A stretch of 64,000 nucleotides of DNA from Marinobacter bohaiensis (GCF_003258515.1 NZ_QGEH01000001.1:992001-1056000), one strand, 5' to 3'. Shown: positions 17,000 to 28,632, counted from the stretch's first letter. Notes: generated by a model not told the origin, from the sequence alone. Numbers and translations: made by a program.

Positions 17000-18625
17000 A
17001 TGAGCATCCGTCGATCGCTCACACAGCTGCTTATTGCCTGCCTGCTGTCGTTGCCCGTGCTGGTTCATGCACAGGCCAATGACGAGCAGGCTCAGTCGTT
17101 ACTGGCCCAGTTGGCCGACGGCTCCTACTCGCAGAAAGCCGGGATTGTCGGCGAGATCGCCCGCAGCGGCGACGACCGCGCCCGCGGCTGGCTGGAAGCC
17201 TTCTCCGACGGCAAACTGGCCCGCATCGACCCTTCCAGCGATGACGCTGAGGGCTCTCGCGACTTCGTGATCGTTCTCTCGAACCGCGGCCGCAACTGGA
17301 AAGTCCAGGACGCCCTGACCGGCGAGGACCTGGGTGAGATGTCCCGGCGCGACCTGGACACCATCCGCGTCAACAACTCCCTGCGCAGCGAGATCGACAG
17401 CATCCTGTCGGTGATCGACCTCACCGTCGACGACGCCGACCAGCGCCTGGACGCAGCGCGCGGCCTGCGTGGCAGCGTCGACGAAGCCATGGCGGCGAAA
17501 CTGGCCGAGCTGATGGCCGACGAAGACGACGCCGCCGTCCGCGCCACCCTGCAAGAGGCCATCGCCATCCACCGGGTCGAGGATCTGGGTGACGTGGACG
17601 CCGTGGCGACGCTGTCCGGCAGCCTCAACTCGGAAGCCCGCGCGGCCCTCAACACCGCCACCTACAGCGACGATCCGGCCCTCAAGGCCGCCGCCGAAGA
17701 CGCGCTGGCGACCATCGAAACCAAACTCAAGTGGAACCGCGCCGCCGAAACCCTGTACTTCGGCCTGTCGCTGGGTTCCGTGCTGGTGCTGGCGGCCATT
17801 GGCCTGGCCATTACCTTCGGCGTCATGGGCGTCATCAACATGGCGCACGGCGAGCTGATCATGCTCGGCGCCTACACCACCTGGGGCATGCAGCAACTGC
17901 TGCCGGGCCAGCCGGGTCTGGCGCTGCTGCTGTCGATTCCCGCCGGCTTCCTGGTGGCGGCCCTGGCAGGCGTGGCCATTGAGCGCAGCGTGATCCAGTT
18001 CCTCAAGGGGCGCCCGCTGGAAACCCTGCTGGCCACGTTCGGCATCAGCCTGATCCTGCAGCAGCTGGTGCGCACCGTGATTTCCCCGCTCAACCGCACG
18101 GTCATCACGCCGGAGTGGATGAGCGGCTCGATCATGGTCAACGAGGCCCTGTCCCTCACGCTCAACCGGCTCTACATCATCGGCTTCGCGCTGATCGTGT
18201 TCGCCGGGCTGATGCTGATCATGCGCAAGACCCGGCTGGGTCTGGAAGTGCGCGCCGTCACCCAGAACCGCGCCATGGCCCGTTCCATGGGCATCAAGGC
18301 CACCAAGGTGGACATCATGACCTTCGCCCTGGGCTCCGGAGTGGCCGGACTAGCGGGCGTGGCCCTGTCGCAGATCACAAACGTCGGCCCCAACCTGGGC
18401 CAGAACTACATCATCGACTCCTTCATGGTGGTGGTTTTCGGCGGCGTCGGTAACCTCTGGGGCACCCTGGTCGCCGGCCTGTCCCTGGGCACCATCAACC
18501 AGCTGCTGGAGCCCTGGGCGGGCGCCGTGCTGGCCAAGATCGTGGTGCTGGTCTTCATCATCCTGTTCATCCAGAAACGCCCGCGCGGATTGTTCCCGCA
18601 GAAGGGCCGTGCCGCGGAGGGCTAA
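17000..18625 (+). CDS. urtB: Urea ABC transporter permease UrtB
   Basis: The 541-residue protein has a signal-like N-terminus (LLIACLLSLPVLVHA) and a soluble helical, HEAT-like region to about residue 245. A branched-chain amino-acid-type permease domain follows, starting near TLYFGLSLGSVLVLAAIG and containing NMAHGELIMLGAY. The long N-terminal region is normal for proteobacterial UrtB. It pairs with UrtC to form the inner-membrane urea channel. The 164-bp gap to urtA holds the stem-loop, and the urtC start follows three bases after the stop. Confidence 0.94.
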   Translation: MSIRRSLTQLLIACLLSLPVLVHAQANDEQAQSLLAQLADGSYSQKAGIVGEIARSGDDRARGWLEAFSDGKLARIDPSSDDAEGSRDFVIVLSNRGRNWKVQDALTGEDLGEMSRRDLDTIRVNNSLRSEIDSILSVIDLTVDDADQRLDAARGLRGSVDEAMAAKLAELMADEDDAAVRATLQEAIAIHRVEDLGDVDAVATLSGSLNSEARAALNTATYSDDPALKAAAEDALATIETKLKWNRAAETLYFGLSLGSVLVLAAIGLAITFGVMGVINMAHGELIMLGAYTTWGMQQLLPGQPGLALLLSIPAGFLVAALAGVAIERSVIQFLKGRPLETLLATFGISLILQQLVRTVISPLNRTVITPEWMSGSIMVNEALSLTLNRLYIIGFALIVFAGLMLIMRKTRLGLEVRAVTQNRAMARSMGIKATKVDIMTFALGSGVAGLAGVALSQITNVGPNLGQNYIIDSFMVVVFGGVGNLWGTLVAGLSLGTINQLLEPWAGAVLAKIVVLVFIILFIQKRPRGLFPQKGRAAEG

Positions 18626-18628
18626 GAA

Positions 18629-19777
18629 ATGCTTCAGTCCAAACCCTGGCTGGTACGCCCCTTCACCGAGCGTTCCACCCAACTGTTCCTGGGCGTGCTG
18701 TTCCTGGCGATGATCGTGGTGTCCGTGCTGCACCTGGTCATGCCGGAAGGCAGCGCCCTGTACGTGAGTTCCTACACCGTCACCCTGCTGGGCAAGTACC
18801 TGTGCTACGCACTGCTGGCGGTGGCCGTCGATCTGGTCTGGGGCTACCTCGGTATCCTCAGCCTGGGCCACGGCGCCTTCTTTGCCCTGGGCGGCTACGC
18901 CATGGGCATGTACCTGATGCGCCAGATCGGCGATCGCGGCGTCTACGGTGACCCGGTCCTGCCGGACTTCATGGTGTTCCTGAACTGGGACGCGCTGCCC
19001 TGGTACTGGCACGGCTTCGACATGGCCTGGTTCGCCTTCATCATGGTGCTGCTGGCCCCGGGCCTGCTCGCGCTGGTGTTCGGCTTCCTCGCCTTCCGGT
19101 CGCGGGTGACCGGCGTATACCTGTCGATCATCACCCAGGCGTTGACCTTCGCGTTGATGCTGGCCTTCTTCCGCAACGAGATGGGCTTCGGCGGCAACAA
19201 CGGGCTGACCGACTTCAAGGACATCCTCGACTTTGACCTGCGCACCGACGGCGCCCGCCTCGGGCTGTTCATCGCCACCGGCATCGCCCTGGCGCTGGGC
19301 TACGTCATCTGCCGCGCCATCGTCACCTCCAAGCTGGGCCGCGTCAGCGTGGCCTGCCGCGACGCTGAGGCGCGCACGCGCTTCATCGGTTACCGGGTCG
19401 AGCGGGTGCAGCTGTTCGTGTTCACCGTCTCCGCCATGCTGGCGGGTGTGGCCGGGGCGCTCTACGTGCCGCAGGTGGGCATCATCAACCCCAGCGAATT
19501 CTCGCCGCTGTTCTCCATCGAGATCGTGGTGTGGGTGGCCCTGGGCGGGCGGGCGACGCTCTACGGGGCGGTTATCGGCGCCATCATCGTCAACTACGCC
19601 AAGACCGTGTTCACCGGCATCATGCCGGACGCGTGGCTGTTCGCCCTGGGCGCGCTGTTCGTGCTGGTCACCGTGTTCCTGCCCAAGGGCATTGCCGGCC
19701 TGCTGCCGGGGAACCGCAAGAAAGCGGACGATGACGCCGCCGACCCACCCACCAGCGCCAAGGAGGCCACGGCATGA
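18629..19777 (+). CDS. urtC: Urea ABC transporter permease UrtC
   Basis: This 382-residue LivM-type permease is the second membrane subunit of the urea importer. It has about ten hydrophobic segments and the family sequences LVWGYLGILSLGHGAFFALGG and, near the C-terminus, WVALGGRATLYGAVIGA. It starts three bases after urtB and overlaps urtD by four bases (ATGA), which indicates translational coupling. Its charged C-terminal tail (KADDDAADPP) is probably cytoplasmic. Confidence 0.94.
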   Translation: MLQSKPWLVRPFTERSTQLFLGVLFLAMIVVSVLHLVMPEGSALYVSSYTVTLLGKYLCYALLAVAVDLVWGYLGILSLGHGAFFALGGYAMGMYLMRQIGDRGVYGDPVLPDFMVFLNWDALPWYWHGFDMAWFAFIMVLLAPGLLALVFGFLAFRSRVTGVYLSIITQALTFALMLAFFRNEMGFGGNNGLTDFKDILDFDLRTDGARLGLFIATGIALALGYVICRAIVTSKLGRVSVACRDAEARTRFIGYRVERVQLFVFTVSAMLAGVAGALYVPQVGIINPSEFSPLFSIEIVVWVALGGRATLYGAVIGAIIVNYAKTVFTGIMPDAWLFALGALFVLVTVFLPKGIAGLLPGNRKKADDDAADPPTSAKEATA

Positions 19778-20598
19778 GCATTATGACGGAGCTGGCCCAG
19801 CGCGACCGGGTCTTCGATTTCCTGACCCCGACGGCGTCCCCGGTGGACGTCCGCCACGGGCCGATCCTGTACCTTGAAGACGTCACCGTCAGCTTTGACG
19901 GCTTCAGGGCCATCAACAACCTGAACCTGACCATCGACGACGGCGAACTGCGCTGCATCATCGGCCCCAACGGTGCGGGCAAGACCACGATGATGGACAT
20001 CATCACCGGCAAGACCCGCCCGGACGTGGGCTCGGTCTGGTTTGGCAGCCGCCACAACCTGCTGACCCTGAACGAGCCGGACATCGCCACCCTCGGCATC
20101 GGCCGCAAGTTCCAGAAGCCCACCGTGTTCGAAGCCCTGACCGTGTTCGAGAACCTCGAACTGGCCATGGCCACCGACAAGCGGGTGCTGCCGACGCTGA
20201 CCGCCAGACTCACCGGCGAGGCCAGGGACCGCATCGGCGAGGTGCTGGAAACCATCGGCCTCACCAGCCTGCGCCACCGCGAGGCGGGCATTCTCTCCCA
20301 CGGCCAGAAACAGTGGCTGGAGATCGGCATGCTGCTGATGCAGAAGCCGCGCCTGCTGCTGGTGGACGAACCCGTCGCCGGCATGACCGAACAGGAAATG
20401 GAGCGTACCGCCGAACTGCTCACCAGCCTGGCAGGCAAGCAGTCCGTGGTGGTGGTGGAGCACGACATGGGCTTCGTCCGCTCCATCGCCCGCACCGTGA
20501 CCGTCCTGCACCAGGGCAGCGTGCTGGCGGAAGGTTCCATGGACGACGTGTCCAACGATCCCAAGGTGATCGAAGTCTATCTGGGGGAGGGCGCCTGA
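19774..20598 (+). CDS. urtD: Urea ABC transporter ATPase UrtD
   Basis: The 274-residue LivG-type ATPase has the Walker A motif GPNGAGKT near residue 70. An ABC signature region follows in which the usual LSGGQ reads LSHGQKQWLEIGM, a normal variant for UrtD, and then Walker B LLLVDEP. It energises urea import together with UrtE. The ATG overlaps the urtC stop codon, and its own TGA overlaps the urtE ATG by one base. Confidence 0.94.
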   Translation: MSIMTELAQRDRVFDFLTPTASPVDVRHGPILYLEDVTVSFDGFRAINNLNLTIDDGELRCIIGPNGAGKTTMMDIITGKTRPDVGSVWFGSRHNLLTLNEPDIATLGIGRKFQKPTVFEALTVFENLELAMATDKRVLPTLTARLTGEARDRIGEVLETIGLTSLRHREAGILSHGQKQWLEIGMLLMQKPRLLLVDEPVAGMTEQEMERTAELLTSLAGKQSVVVVEHDMGFVRSIARTVTVLHQGSVLAEGSMDDVSNDPKVIEVYLGEGA

Positions 20599-21296
20599 TG
20601 CTCAAGATCGAAAAGCTCAACCAGTTCTACGGCGAGAGCCACACCCTCTGGGACCTCGACCTCGACGTGCCCCAGGGCCAGTGCACCTGCGTGATGGGGC
20701 GCAACGGTGTGGGCAAGACCACGCTGATGAAATGCGTGATGGGTGAGGAAAGCGTTAAGGACGGCCGCATGCTGTTCGCCGGCGACGTGGAATTGACCCA
20801 ACGCAAGATCGAAGACCGATCCCGGCTCGGCATCGGCTATGTTCCCCAGGGGCGGCAGATTTTCCCGCTGCTGACCGTCGAGGAAAACCTGCGCACCGGC
20901 CTCGCCGTGCGGCAGGACGGGCTCAAAAGCATTCCCGACCGGGTCTACGAACTGTTCCCGGTACTCAGGGAAATGAAGAACCGCCGCGGCGGCGATCTCT
21001 CCGGCGGCCAGCAACAGCAACTGGCCATCGGCCGCGCGCTGGTGATAGAGCCGCGTCTGCTGATCCTCGACGAACCGGGCGAGGGCATCCAGCCCAACAT
21101 CGTCGCCCAGATCGGCGAGGTCATCCGAAAGCTGATTGAAGAAGACGGTCTGACCGTGCTGCTGGTGGAACAGAAACTGCCGTTCGCCCGCAAGTACGCC
21201 GACCGTTTCGCCATCATGGACCGGGGCCGTCGCGTGGCGGAGGGCGAGATCGCCGAACTGTCCGACGCACTCATCAAGCAGCACCTGACCGTATGA
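20598..21296 (+). CDS. urtE: Urea ABC transporter ATPase UrtE
   Basis: The 232-residue LivF-type ATPase shows Walker A GRNGVGKT near residue 35, Q-loop YVPQGR, signature LSGGQQQQLAIGRAL and Walker B LLILDEP. The start is the ATG in the TGATG overlap with urtD; the open frame extends further upstream but only inside urtD. Its stop overlaps the ureD start by four bases, so transport and urease genes are probably one transcription unit. Confidence 0.94.
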   Translation: MLKIEKLNQFYGESHTLWDLDLDVPQGQCTCVMGRNGVGKTTLMKCVMGEESVKDGRMLFAGDVELTQRKIEDRSRLGIGYVPQGRQIFPLLTVEENLRTGLAVRQDGLKSIPDRVYELFPVLREMKNRRGGDLSGGQQQQLAIGRALVIEPRLLILDEPGEGIQPNIVAQIGEVIRKLIEEDGLTVLLVEQKLPFARKYADRFAIMDRGRRVAEGEIAELSDALIKQHLTV

Positions 21297-22213
21297 CGAT
21301 TTTTGCACCCCTGAACACGCCGCTGCCCAACGACCGCGCGTCCGCCAACGACTCCGGCCACCGCTTCGATACCGGGCGGCGTTGGGCGGCGTCCATCGAA
21401 CTGGGCTTCGAGGCCCGGCGCGAGTCGCTGCAGCGCATCACCCGACTGGTCCGCCGCCGCCACGTCGGCCCGCTGCGGGTCCAGAAACCCTTCTACCCGG
21501 AAGGCCGCGACGGCTGCTGCCACGTCTACCTGCTGCACCCGCCGGGCGGGCTGGTCAGCGGCGACGCGCTGTCGATCAGCGCCTCCCTGGGGGAAGGGTC
21601 GCACGCGCTGCTGACCACCCCGGCCGCCGCCAAACTCTACAAGGCCGACAGCCACGGCGTCGGCTGGGGCCAGCACACCCATCTCAGCGTTGCCGACGGC
21701 GCCACCCTGGAATGGTTGCCCCAGGAAACCCTCGCCTTCGATGGCTCTCGAGGCGAACAGACCACCACCATCGACCTCGCCGGTTCGGCCCGCTGCATCG
21801 GTTGGGAAGTGCTGGCCCTCGGCCGCCCGGTGGGGGATCTACCGTTCGTCAGCGGCCACCTGGAACAACGCTTCCGCCTGACCCGCGACGGCCGCCCCCT
21901 GTGGATCGAACGCCAGCCCATGGACCCGACGCACCCCCGGTTCAAGGGCCACTGGGGGCAGGGCGGCAGCACCGTTCAGGCCACGCTGTGGGCGGTGGGG
22001 CTGGAGGATGAAAACGAGGCCATCGAAGCCCTGCGCGAGCAGATCACCGCGTCCCCGCGATGGGCGGTCACCCGCCGCCGGGGCGTGTTGCTGCTGCGCT
22101 ACATCGGCCACGAACGCAACGAAGCCTGGGCCATTTGCCAGCAGGCGTGGGAGATTCTGAGGCCGAGACTGACCGGCCAGGAGGCGCATATACCGCGCAT
22201 CTGGCTCACATAG
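21293..22213 (+). CDS. ureD: Urease accessory protein UreD
   Basis: The 306-residue protein belongs to the UreD/UreH family. UreD binds apo-urease and, with UreF and UreG, delivers nickel and CO2 to the active site. Diagnostic stretches are HVYLLHPPGGLVSGDAL, TTPAAAKLYKA and WLPQETLAFDGS. It starts inside the last codons of urtE. Two REP pairs, 285 bp in total, separate it from ureA. Confidence 0.94.
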   Translation: MTIFAPLNTPLPNDRASANDSGHRFDTGRRWAASIELGFEARRESLQRITRLVRRRHVGPLRVQKPFYPEGRDGCCHVYLLHPPGGLVSGDALSISASLGEGSHALLTTPAAAKLYKADSHGVGWGQHTHLSVADGATLEWLPQETLAFDGSRGEQTTTIDLAGSARCIGWEVLALGRPVGDLPFVSGHLEQRFRLTRDGRPLWIERQPMDPTHPRFKGHWGQGGSTVQATLWAVGLEDENEAIEALREQITASPRWAVTRRRGVLLLRYIGHERNEAWAICQQAWEILRPRLTGQEAHIPRIWLT

Positions 22214-22224
22214 ATGCACGAATC

Positions 22225-22320
22225 AATGTAGCCGATGCTTCAGCTTCGTAGGCGTCGCCAGACGCCCGGCCAACACCCGGCGGCCCTGCGGCCCGCCCCG
22301 AAGCTAAAGCGTCGGCTACG
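22225..22320. repeat. Inverted REP pair (BIME), first of two between ureD and ureA
   Basis: A forward REP at 22225-22248 (TGTAGCCGATGCTTCAGC) faces an inverted REP at 22298-22319 (CGAAGCTAAAGCGTCGGC). A GC-rich linker carries GGCGTCGCCAGACGCC. Its near twin follows at 22364, and both lie inside the urease gene cluster. Confidence 0.8.
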
Positions 22321-22363
22321 AAAGACCCGGACCTGAATCCCGGGGGCAACAGGAAGCACGAAC

Positions 22364-22460
22364 AATGTAGCCGACGCTTCAGCTTCGGAGGCGTCGCCAG
22401 ACGCCCGGGCCAACACCCGGCAGCCCTACGGCCTGCACCGAAGCTAAAGCGTCGGCTACG
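22364..22460. repeat. Inverted REP pair (BIME), second of two between ureD and ureA
   Basis: This copy is almost identical to 22225-22320 across both REP arms and the linker. That suggests tandem amplification of one BIME unit. It ends about 40 bp before the ureA start codon, so it must be transcribed if ureD and ureA share an mRNA. Confidence 0.8.
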
Positions 22461-22498
22461 AAAGACATAAGAACATCGCAAACAACGGAGTTACGACG

Positions 22499-22801
22499 AT
22501 GGAACTCACCCCCAGAGACAAAGACAAGCTGATGCTGTTCACCGCAGCACTGCTCGCCGAGCGCCGCAAGGCCAAGGGCCTCAAGCTCAACTACCCGGAA
22601 TCCGTGGCCCTGATCAGCGCCGAAATCCTCGAGGGCGCCCGCGAAGGCCGCACCGTCGCCGAACTCATGAGCCTGGGCACCGAAGTGCTGACCCGGGACG
22701 ACGTGATGGAAGGCGTCGCGGAAATGGTCGACGAAGTGCAGGTGGAAGCGACGTTCCCTGATGGAACGAAGCTAGTCACTGTTCATAACCCGATAGTTTG
22801 A
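22499..22801 (+). CDS. ureA: Urease gamma subunit
   Basis: The 100-residue subunit of urease starts [18 protein letters not shown], as in typical UreA. It contains [23 protein letters not shown] and ends VTVHNPI, as the family does. Three UreA, three UreB and three UreC chains form the cytoplasmic enzyme. A CGGAG ribosome site lies nine bases before the ATG. The stop codon TGA overlaps the ribosome site of ureB. Confidence 0.96.
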   Translation: MELTPRDKDKLMLFTAALLAERRKAKGLKLNYPESVALISAEILEGAREGRTVAELMSLGTEVLTRDDVMEGVAEMVDEVQVEATFPDGTKLVTVHNPIV

Positions 22802-22812
22802 GGAGCCCGCAG

Positions 22813-23130
22813 ATGATTCCCGGCGAATACCAGATCAAGGACGGCGACATCGAACTCTGTGCCGGCCGTGAACGCATCACCGTCGAGGTGGGCAACACCG
22901 GCGACCGCCCGGTGCAGATCGGCTCCCACTACCACTTTGCCGAAGCCAACCCGGCGCTCACCTTCGACCGCAAGAAAGCCACCGGCTACCGGCTGGACAT
23001 CGCCGCCGGCACCGCGATCCGCTTCGAGCCGGGCCAGACCCGCGAAGTCACCCTGATTCCCTACGCGGGCAAGCGCGAGATCTACGGCTTCCGGGGTGAG
23101 GTCATGGGCAAGGTCGACGATAAGGCATGA
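22813..23130 (+). CDS. ureB: Urease beta subunit
   Basis: The 105-residue beta chain shows the family core [19 protein letters not shown] and a C-terminal YGFRGEVMG. The start MIPGEYQI was chosen because AGGAG sits eight bases upstream. An upstream in-frame TTG at 22798 overlaps ureA and lacks its own site. It packs between UreA and UreC in the urease trimer. Confidence 0.95.
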   Translation: MIPGEYQIKDGDIELCAGRERITVEVGNTGDRPVQIGSHYHFAEANPALTFDRKKATGYRLDIAAGTAIRFEPGQTREVTLIPYAGKREIYGFRGEVMGKVDDKA

Positions 23131-23168
23131 GCTATAGAGACGGGCGGGCAGTGGTGATCGGGACCGTC

Positions 23169-23207
23169 GGCAGCAGGGATGCTGCCGTCGAGCGTCCAGG
23201 GATGGAC
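23169..23207. repeat. Two AGGGAT-loop hairpins between ureB and ureC
   Basis: GGCAGCA-GGGA-TGCTGCC at 23169-23186 and GTCCA-GGGA-TGGAC at 23194-23207 are perfect short hairpins with nearly the same loop. On the other strand the loops read TCCC, matching the ATCC-type hairpin array at 13563-13762. They sit in the unusually long 145-bp ureB-ureC spacer. Confidence 0.55.
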
Positions 23208-23275
23208 TTGCAGCGTGTCCCGAGCACCACTGACCGCACGGCTCCGGCACAAGTTTCAAGGATACGAGGCAGACA

Positions 23276-24979
<1,704 letters not shown>

Positions 24980-24989
24980 GGACGCCCGT

Positions 24990-25553
24990 ATGATTGAACT
25001 GACACAACGCATCGCCCCGGTCGAATCGGCGGAAATCTTCGACAGCCTGACCCTGCCGTTCGAGCTGCGCATCCGCGGCCGCCTGCGGGCGACCACCGAC
25101 AACGGCACCGACGTGGGCCTGTTCCTGGACCGCGGCCCGGTGCTGCGGGACGGCGACTGCCTGCAATCCGCCGGCGGCGAAGTGGTCCGCATCCGCGCCG
25201 CCGACGAACCGGTGGTGACCGCCCAGATCCCGGCGGGCCTACCGTTGGCGCGCCTGTGCTACCACCTGGGCAACCGCCATGTGCAACTGGCCATCGGCTC
25301 GATTGATGAGACGCTCGATGGGGGCTCTGGGCAGTCCGGCTGGGTCCGCTTCCCGCCGGATCACGTGCTGGAAGAACTGGCCGAACGCCTCGGCGCCACC
25401 CTGAAACACCACCAGGCCCCGTTCGATCCCGAGCCGGGCGCCTATTCCCAGGCGGGGCATTCGCACGGTCATAGCCACGGCCATTCCCACGATCACGACC
25501 ATGGCCACGACCACCCGCACAGCCACGGACACGGGAGCGACCATGTCCACTGA
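24990..25553 (+). CDS. ureE: Urease accessory nickel chaperone UreE
   Basis: The 187-residue protein has the UreE N-terminal peptide-binding and C-terminal metal-binding domains, with the conserved GNRHVQLAIG loop near residue 95. The last 35 or so residues are almost all His, Gly and Asp. That His-rich tail can store several nickel ions, as in Klebsiella UreE. It starts ten bases after ureC and overlaps the start of ureF by 11 bases. Confidence 0.94.
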   Translation: MIELTQRIAPVESAEIFDSLTLPFELRIRGRLRATTDNGTDVGLFLDRGPVLRDGDCLQSAGGEVVRIRAADEPVVTAQIPAGLPLARLCYHLGNRHVQLAIGSIDETLDGGSGQSGWVRFPPDHVLEELAERLGATLKHHQAPFDPEPGAYSQAGHSHGHSHGHSHDHDHGHDHPHSHGHGSDHVH

Positions 25554-26232
25554 GGCATCGCCCCTGGCGGATCTCAGCCTGCTCGGCCTGCTGCAACTGG
25601 TCAGCCCGGCGCTGCCCATCGGGGCCTTTGCCTGGTCCCAGGGGCTGGAAAGCGCCTTCGAGCTGGACTGGGTGCGCAACGAGGACGACCTGGGCCAGTG
25701 GCTGGCGGGCGTGCTGGACGACGGCCTGACCCGCTGCGAACTGCCCGTGCTGGCACGCCAGCAACAGGCCTGGGCCGACGGCGACGCCGCGACACTGGCG
25801 CAGTGGAACGACTGGCTCCACGCCACCCGGGAAACCGCCGAGCTGAGCGACGAGGACATCCGCCTGGGCTCCGCCCTCACGCGCCTGCTCACCAGCCTGG
25901 AACTGATGCCGGAAGACGGCCAGATGCCCCACGAGCCGGGCTACGTCACCGTCTTCGCCTGGGCCGCGCACCAGCGCCACGTGCCCGTGCGCCAGACGCT
26001 GCTCGGCTTCGCCTGGGCGTGGATGGAAAACCAGCTCGCCGTGGCCTGCAAGGCGCTGCCCCTCGGGCACACCGCCGCCCAGCGGCTGACCGAACAACTG
26101 CGCCCGGCACTGGTGAGTGCCGTGGATAGCGCATTGGTGCTGGAAGACGACGAACTGGGCCCGATCCTGCCTGGCCTCGCGCTCGCCAGCGCCCATCACG
26201 AAACACAGTATTCCCGTTTATTTCGAAGCTAA
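25543..26232 (+). CDS. ureF: Urease accessory protein UreF
   Basis: The 229-residue all-helical protein shows the family opening LLQLVSPALPIGAFAWSQGL and the later VAWAAHQRH-like stretch (FAWAAHQRHVP). UreF joins UreD and UreG in the activation complex and gates GTP hydrolysis. The start is the ATG giving MSTEASPL, inside the end of ureE, because the homologous region begins there. A reading from 25501 would add residues encoded by the UreE histidine tail. Confidence 0.93.
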   Translation: MSTEASPLADLSLLGLLQLVSPALPIGAFAWSQGLESAFELDWVRNEDDLGQWLAGVLDDGLTRCELPVLARQQQAWADGDAATLAQWNDWLHATRETAELSDEDIRLGSALTRLLTSLELMPEDGQMPHEPGYVTVFAWAAHQRHVPVRQTLLGFAWAWMENQLAVACKALPLGHTAAQRLTEQLRPALVSAVDSALVLEDDELGPILPGLALASAHHETQYSRLFRS

Positions 26233-26277
26233 TGCGCTCGCCAACGCGCACCCACAAACAACGATGAGGAACACACC

Positions 26278-26916
<639 letters not shown>

Positions 26917-26964
26917 GATCGGCCCAAACCAAACGAATTGGATTGCAGTTAAACGGAGATAACC

Positions 26965-27537
26965 ATGACACGACTCACCAAAACCCTGCTCACCGCCGGC
27001 CTCATGCTGACTGCCACTGCGGCCTCCGCCCACCCGGGCCACGGCCAGGGCGGCTTCACCAGCGGCCTGCTGCACCCCATGCTGGGCCTCGACCACCTGC
27101 TGGCCATGGCCGCCATCGGCTTCTGGAGTATGCGCCAGAGCGGCTGGATGAAACGCGGTACGCCGCTGTTCATGATCGGCGGCATGTTCCTGGGCGCGGG
27201 ACTGGCCTTCGCGGGCCTGAGCATCCCCGGCGTTGAAACCGGCATTGCCCTGACCGTCATGCTGGCGGGCGTGCTGATTGCCACACTGGCCAAACTGCCG
27301 ACCGCCGTGGGCGGTTCGCTGGTCGCCGCCTTCATGGTGTTCCACGGCTTCGCCCATGGCGCCGAAATGCCGGCAGGCTCACACTTCATGGCGTACATGG
27401 CCGGCTTCGGCATCGCCACGCTGATCATTGCCTTTGCTGGTCGTGGTCTGGGTGCGCTGCTGATGAAGACCGACAATCGCGTATCCCAGGTCGTTGGTGC
27501 CGCCCTGGCAGCTACTGGAGCGTTTCTAGTCGCGTAA
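26965..27537 (+). CDS. ureJ: HupE/UreJ-family nickel permease
   Basis: The 190-residue membrane protein has a cleavable signal sequence (LLTAGLMLTATAASA), the metal-binding start HPGHGQGG, then GLLHPMLGLDHLLAM and about six hydrophobic segments. HupE/UreJ proteins supply nickel for hydrogenase or urease. Position at the end of the urease operon, 48 bp after ureG, makes urease the likely client. A strong hairpin follows the stop codon. Confidence 0.9.
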   Translation: MTRLTKTLLTAGLMLTATAASAHPGHGQGGFTSGLLHPMLGLDHLLAMAAIGFWSMRQSGWMKRGTPLFMIGGMFLGAGLAFAGLSIPGVETGIALTVMLAGVLIATLAKLPTAVGGSLVAAFMVFHGFAHGAEMPAGSHFMAYMAGFGIATLIIAFAGRGLGALLMKTDNRVSQVVGAALAATGAFLVA

Positions 27538-27843
27538 CACGCGCTAGGAAGCCTCTCTCCCCTGCGCGGGAGAGAGGTTTGGAGAGAGGGGGAGCAGGCG
27601 CCAGCCTGCCAATGAATCCTCAAGACAAGGGCGCGACCTTCAACACTCTCGCCCTTTCCATTTGCCCCAAATCAATTCCCCGGCCATCGCCCCTCACAAA
27701 ACCTGCAGCAATAAGCTACCCTTCTAAAATCATCCAATTAGCTCCCAACCTTGTTTCACATCATTTTTCAGACGTGAGCGCCAAAGGTGTTTTAGGGTGA
27801 AACAGACGAGGCACGGAGTGCCCGCTGTCTGAGGATAATAAAA
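27538..27843. terminator. Spacer after the urease operon with a terminator-like hairpin
   Basis: CCTCTCTCCC at 27552-27561 pairs perfectly with GGGAGAGAGG at 27568-27577 around CTGCGC, followed by only three Ts. A second GGAGAGAGGGGG run follows at once. It is a plausible end for the urea operon. The rest of this 306-bp region changes to a more AT-rich composition towards the accessory island, and no gene is seen in it. Confidence 0.6.
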
Positions 27844-28626
27844 ATGGACTTTGCTCCCGTCATACAACCGTTAATCCACGCCCTCTGGTACCTCATCCCG
27901 CTGGCCATCCTCGGCGGCATTATCCAATCGCCACAGTTCAAAGGCTGGGTCGGCGAAAGCCTGGTTAACCTCTCGGCACGCCTCTTCCTCGACAAGAACA
28001 CCTACCACCTGATCCGCAACGTCACCCTGCCCACCGAAGACGGCACCACCCAGATCGATCACATCATCGTCTCGCCCTTCGGCGTGTTCGTGGTGGAAAC
28101 CAAGAACATGCAAGGGTGGATTTTCGGGAGTGCCAGGCAGCGGTATTGGACGCAGAAGATCTATAAGCATTCGCAGAAGTTTCAGAATCCGCTGCATCAG
28201 AACTACAAGCACGTCAAAACGCTTCAGGCACTGCTGGGGCTGAGTGATACGCAGGTGCATTCGGTGGTGGTGTTTGTGGGAGATGCGACGTTCAAGACGG
28301 AGATGCCGGGGAATGTGACGCGAGGCGGCGGGTATTTGCGGTTTATCAAATCCCATCAGGACATTGTGCTGAGTGCAGAAGAAGTCAGCGAGATTGTGGA
28401 GAAGATCGCTTCGGGGCGCCTGAAAGCTTCATTCAAGACGCATCGGGAGCATGTGAAGCACGTCCAAAGCATTGTTGAAGAGAAAGAGAATGCGGTTCGC
28501 TGCCCGAAGTGCCAGGGCGATATGGTTCGGCGCGTTGTGAAACGTGGCGAGAACGTTGGGAAGGAATTTTGGGGGTGTTCAGCGTTTCCGAGGTGTCGGG
28601 GAATGCTGAGTCTTCAACCGGAGTAA
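27844..28626 (+). CDS. NERD-domain nuclease-like membrane protein with topoisomerase-type zinc finger
   Basis: The 260-residue protein has one N-terminal hydrophobic segment (about 8-27). A NERD domain follows, with GESLV near 37, Asp72 (IDHIIV) and Glu85-x-Lys87 (VETKN), the PD-(D/E)XK nuclease pattern. The C-terminus carries a C4 zinc finger (Cys220, 223, 245, 251) like that of bacterial topoisomerase I. NERD proteins occur in DNA-processing and defence contexts but most are uncharacterised. A 166-residue unknown gene follows six bases after the stop. Confidence 0.8.
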   Translation: MDFAPVIQPLIHALWYLIPLAILGGIIQSPQFKGWVGESLVNLSARLFLDKNTYHLIRNVTLPTEDGTTQIDHIIVSPFGVFVVETKNMQGWIFGSARQRYWTQKIYKHSQKFQNPLHQNYKHVKTLQALLGLSDTQVHSVVVFVGDATFKTEMPGNVTRGGGYLRFIKSHQDIVLSAEEVSEIVEKIASGRLKASFKTHREHVKHVQSIVEEKENAVRCPKCQGDMVRRVVKRGENVGKEFWGCSAFPRCRGMLSLQPE

Positions 28627-28632
28627 CGAGAA

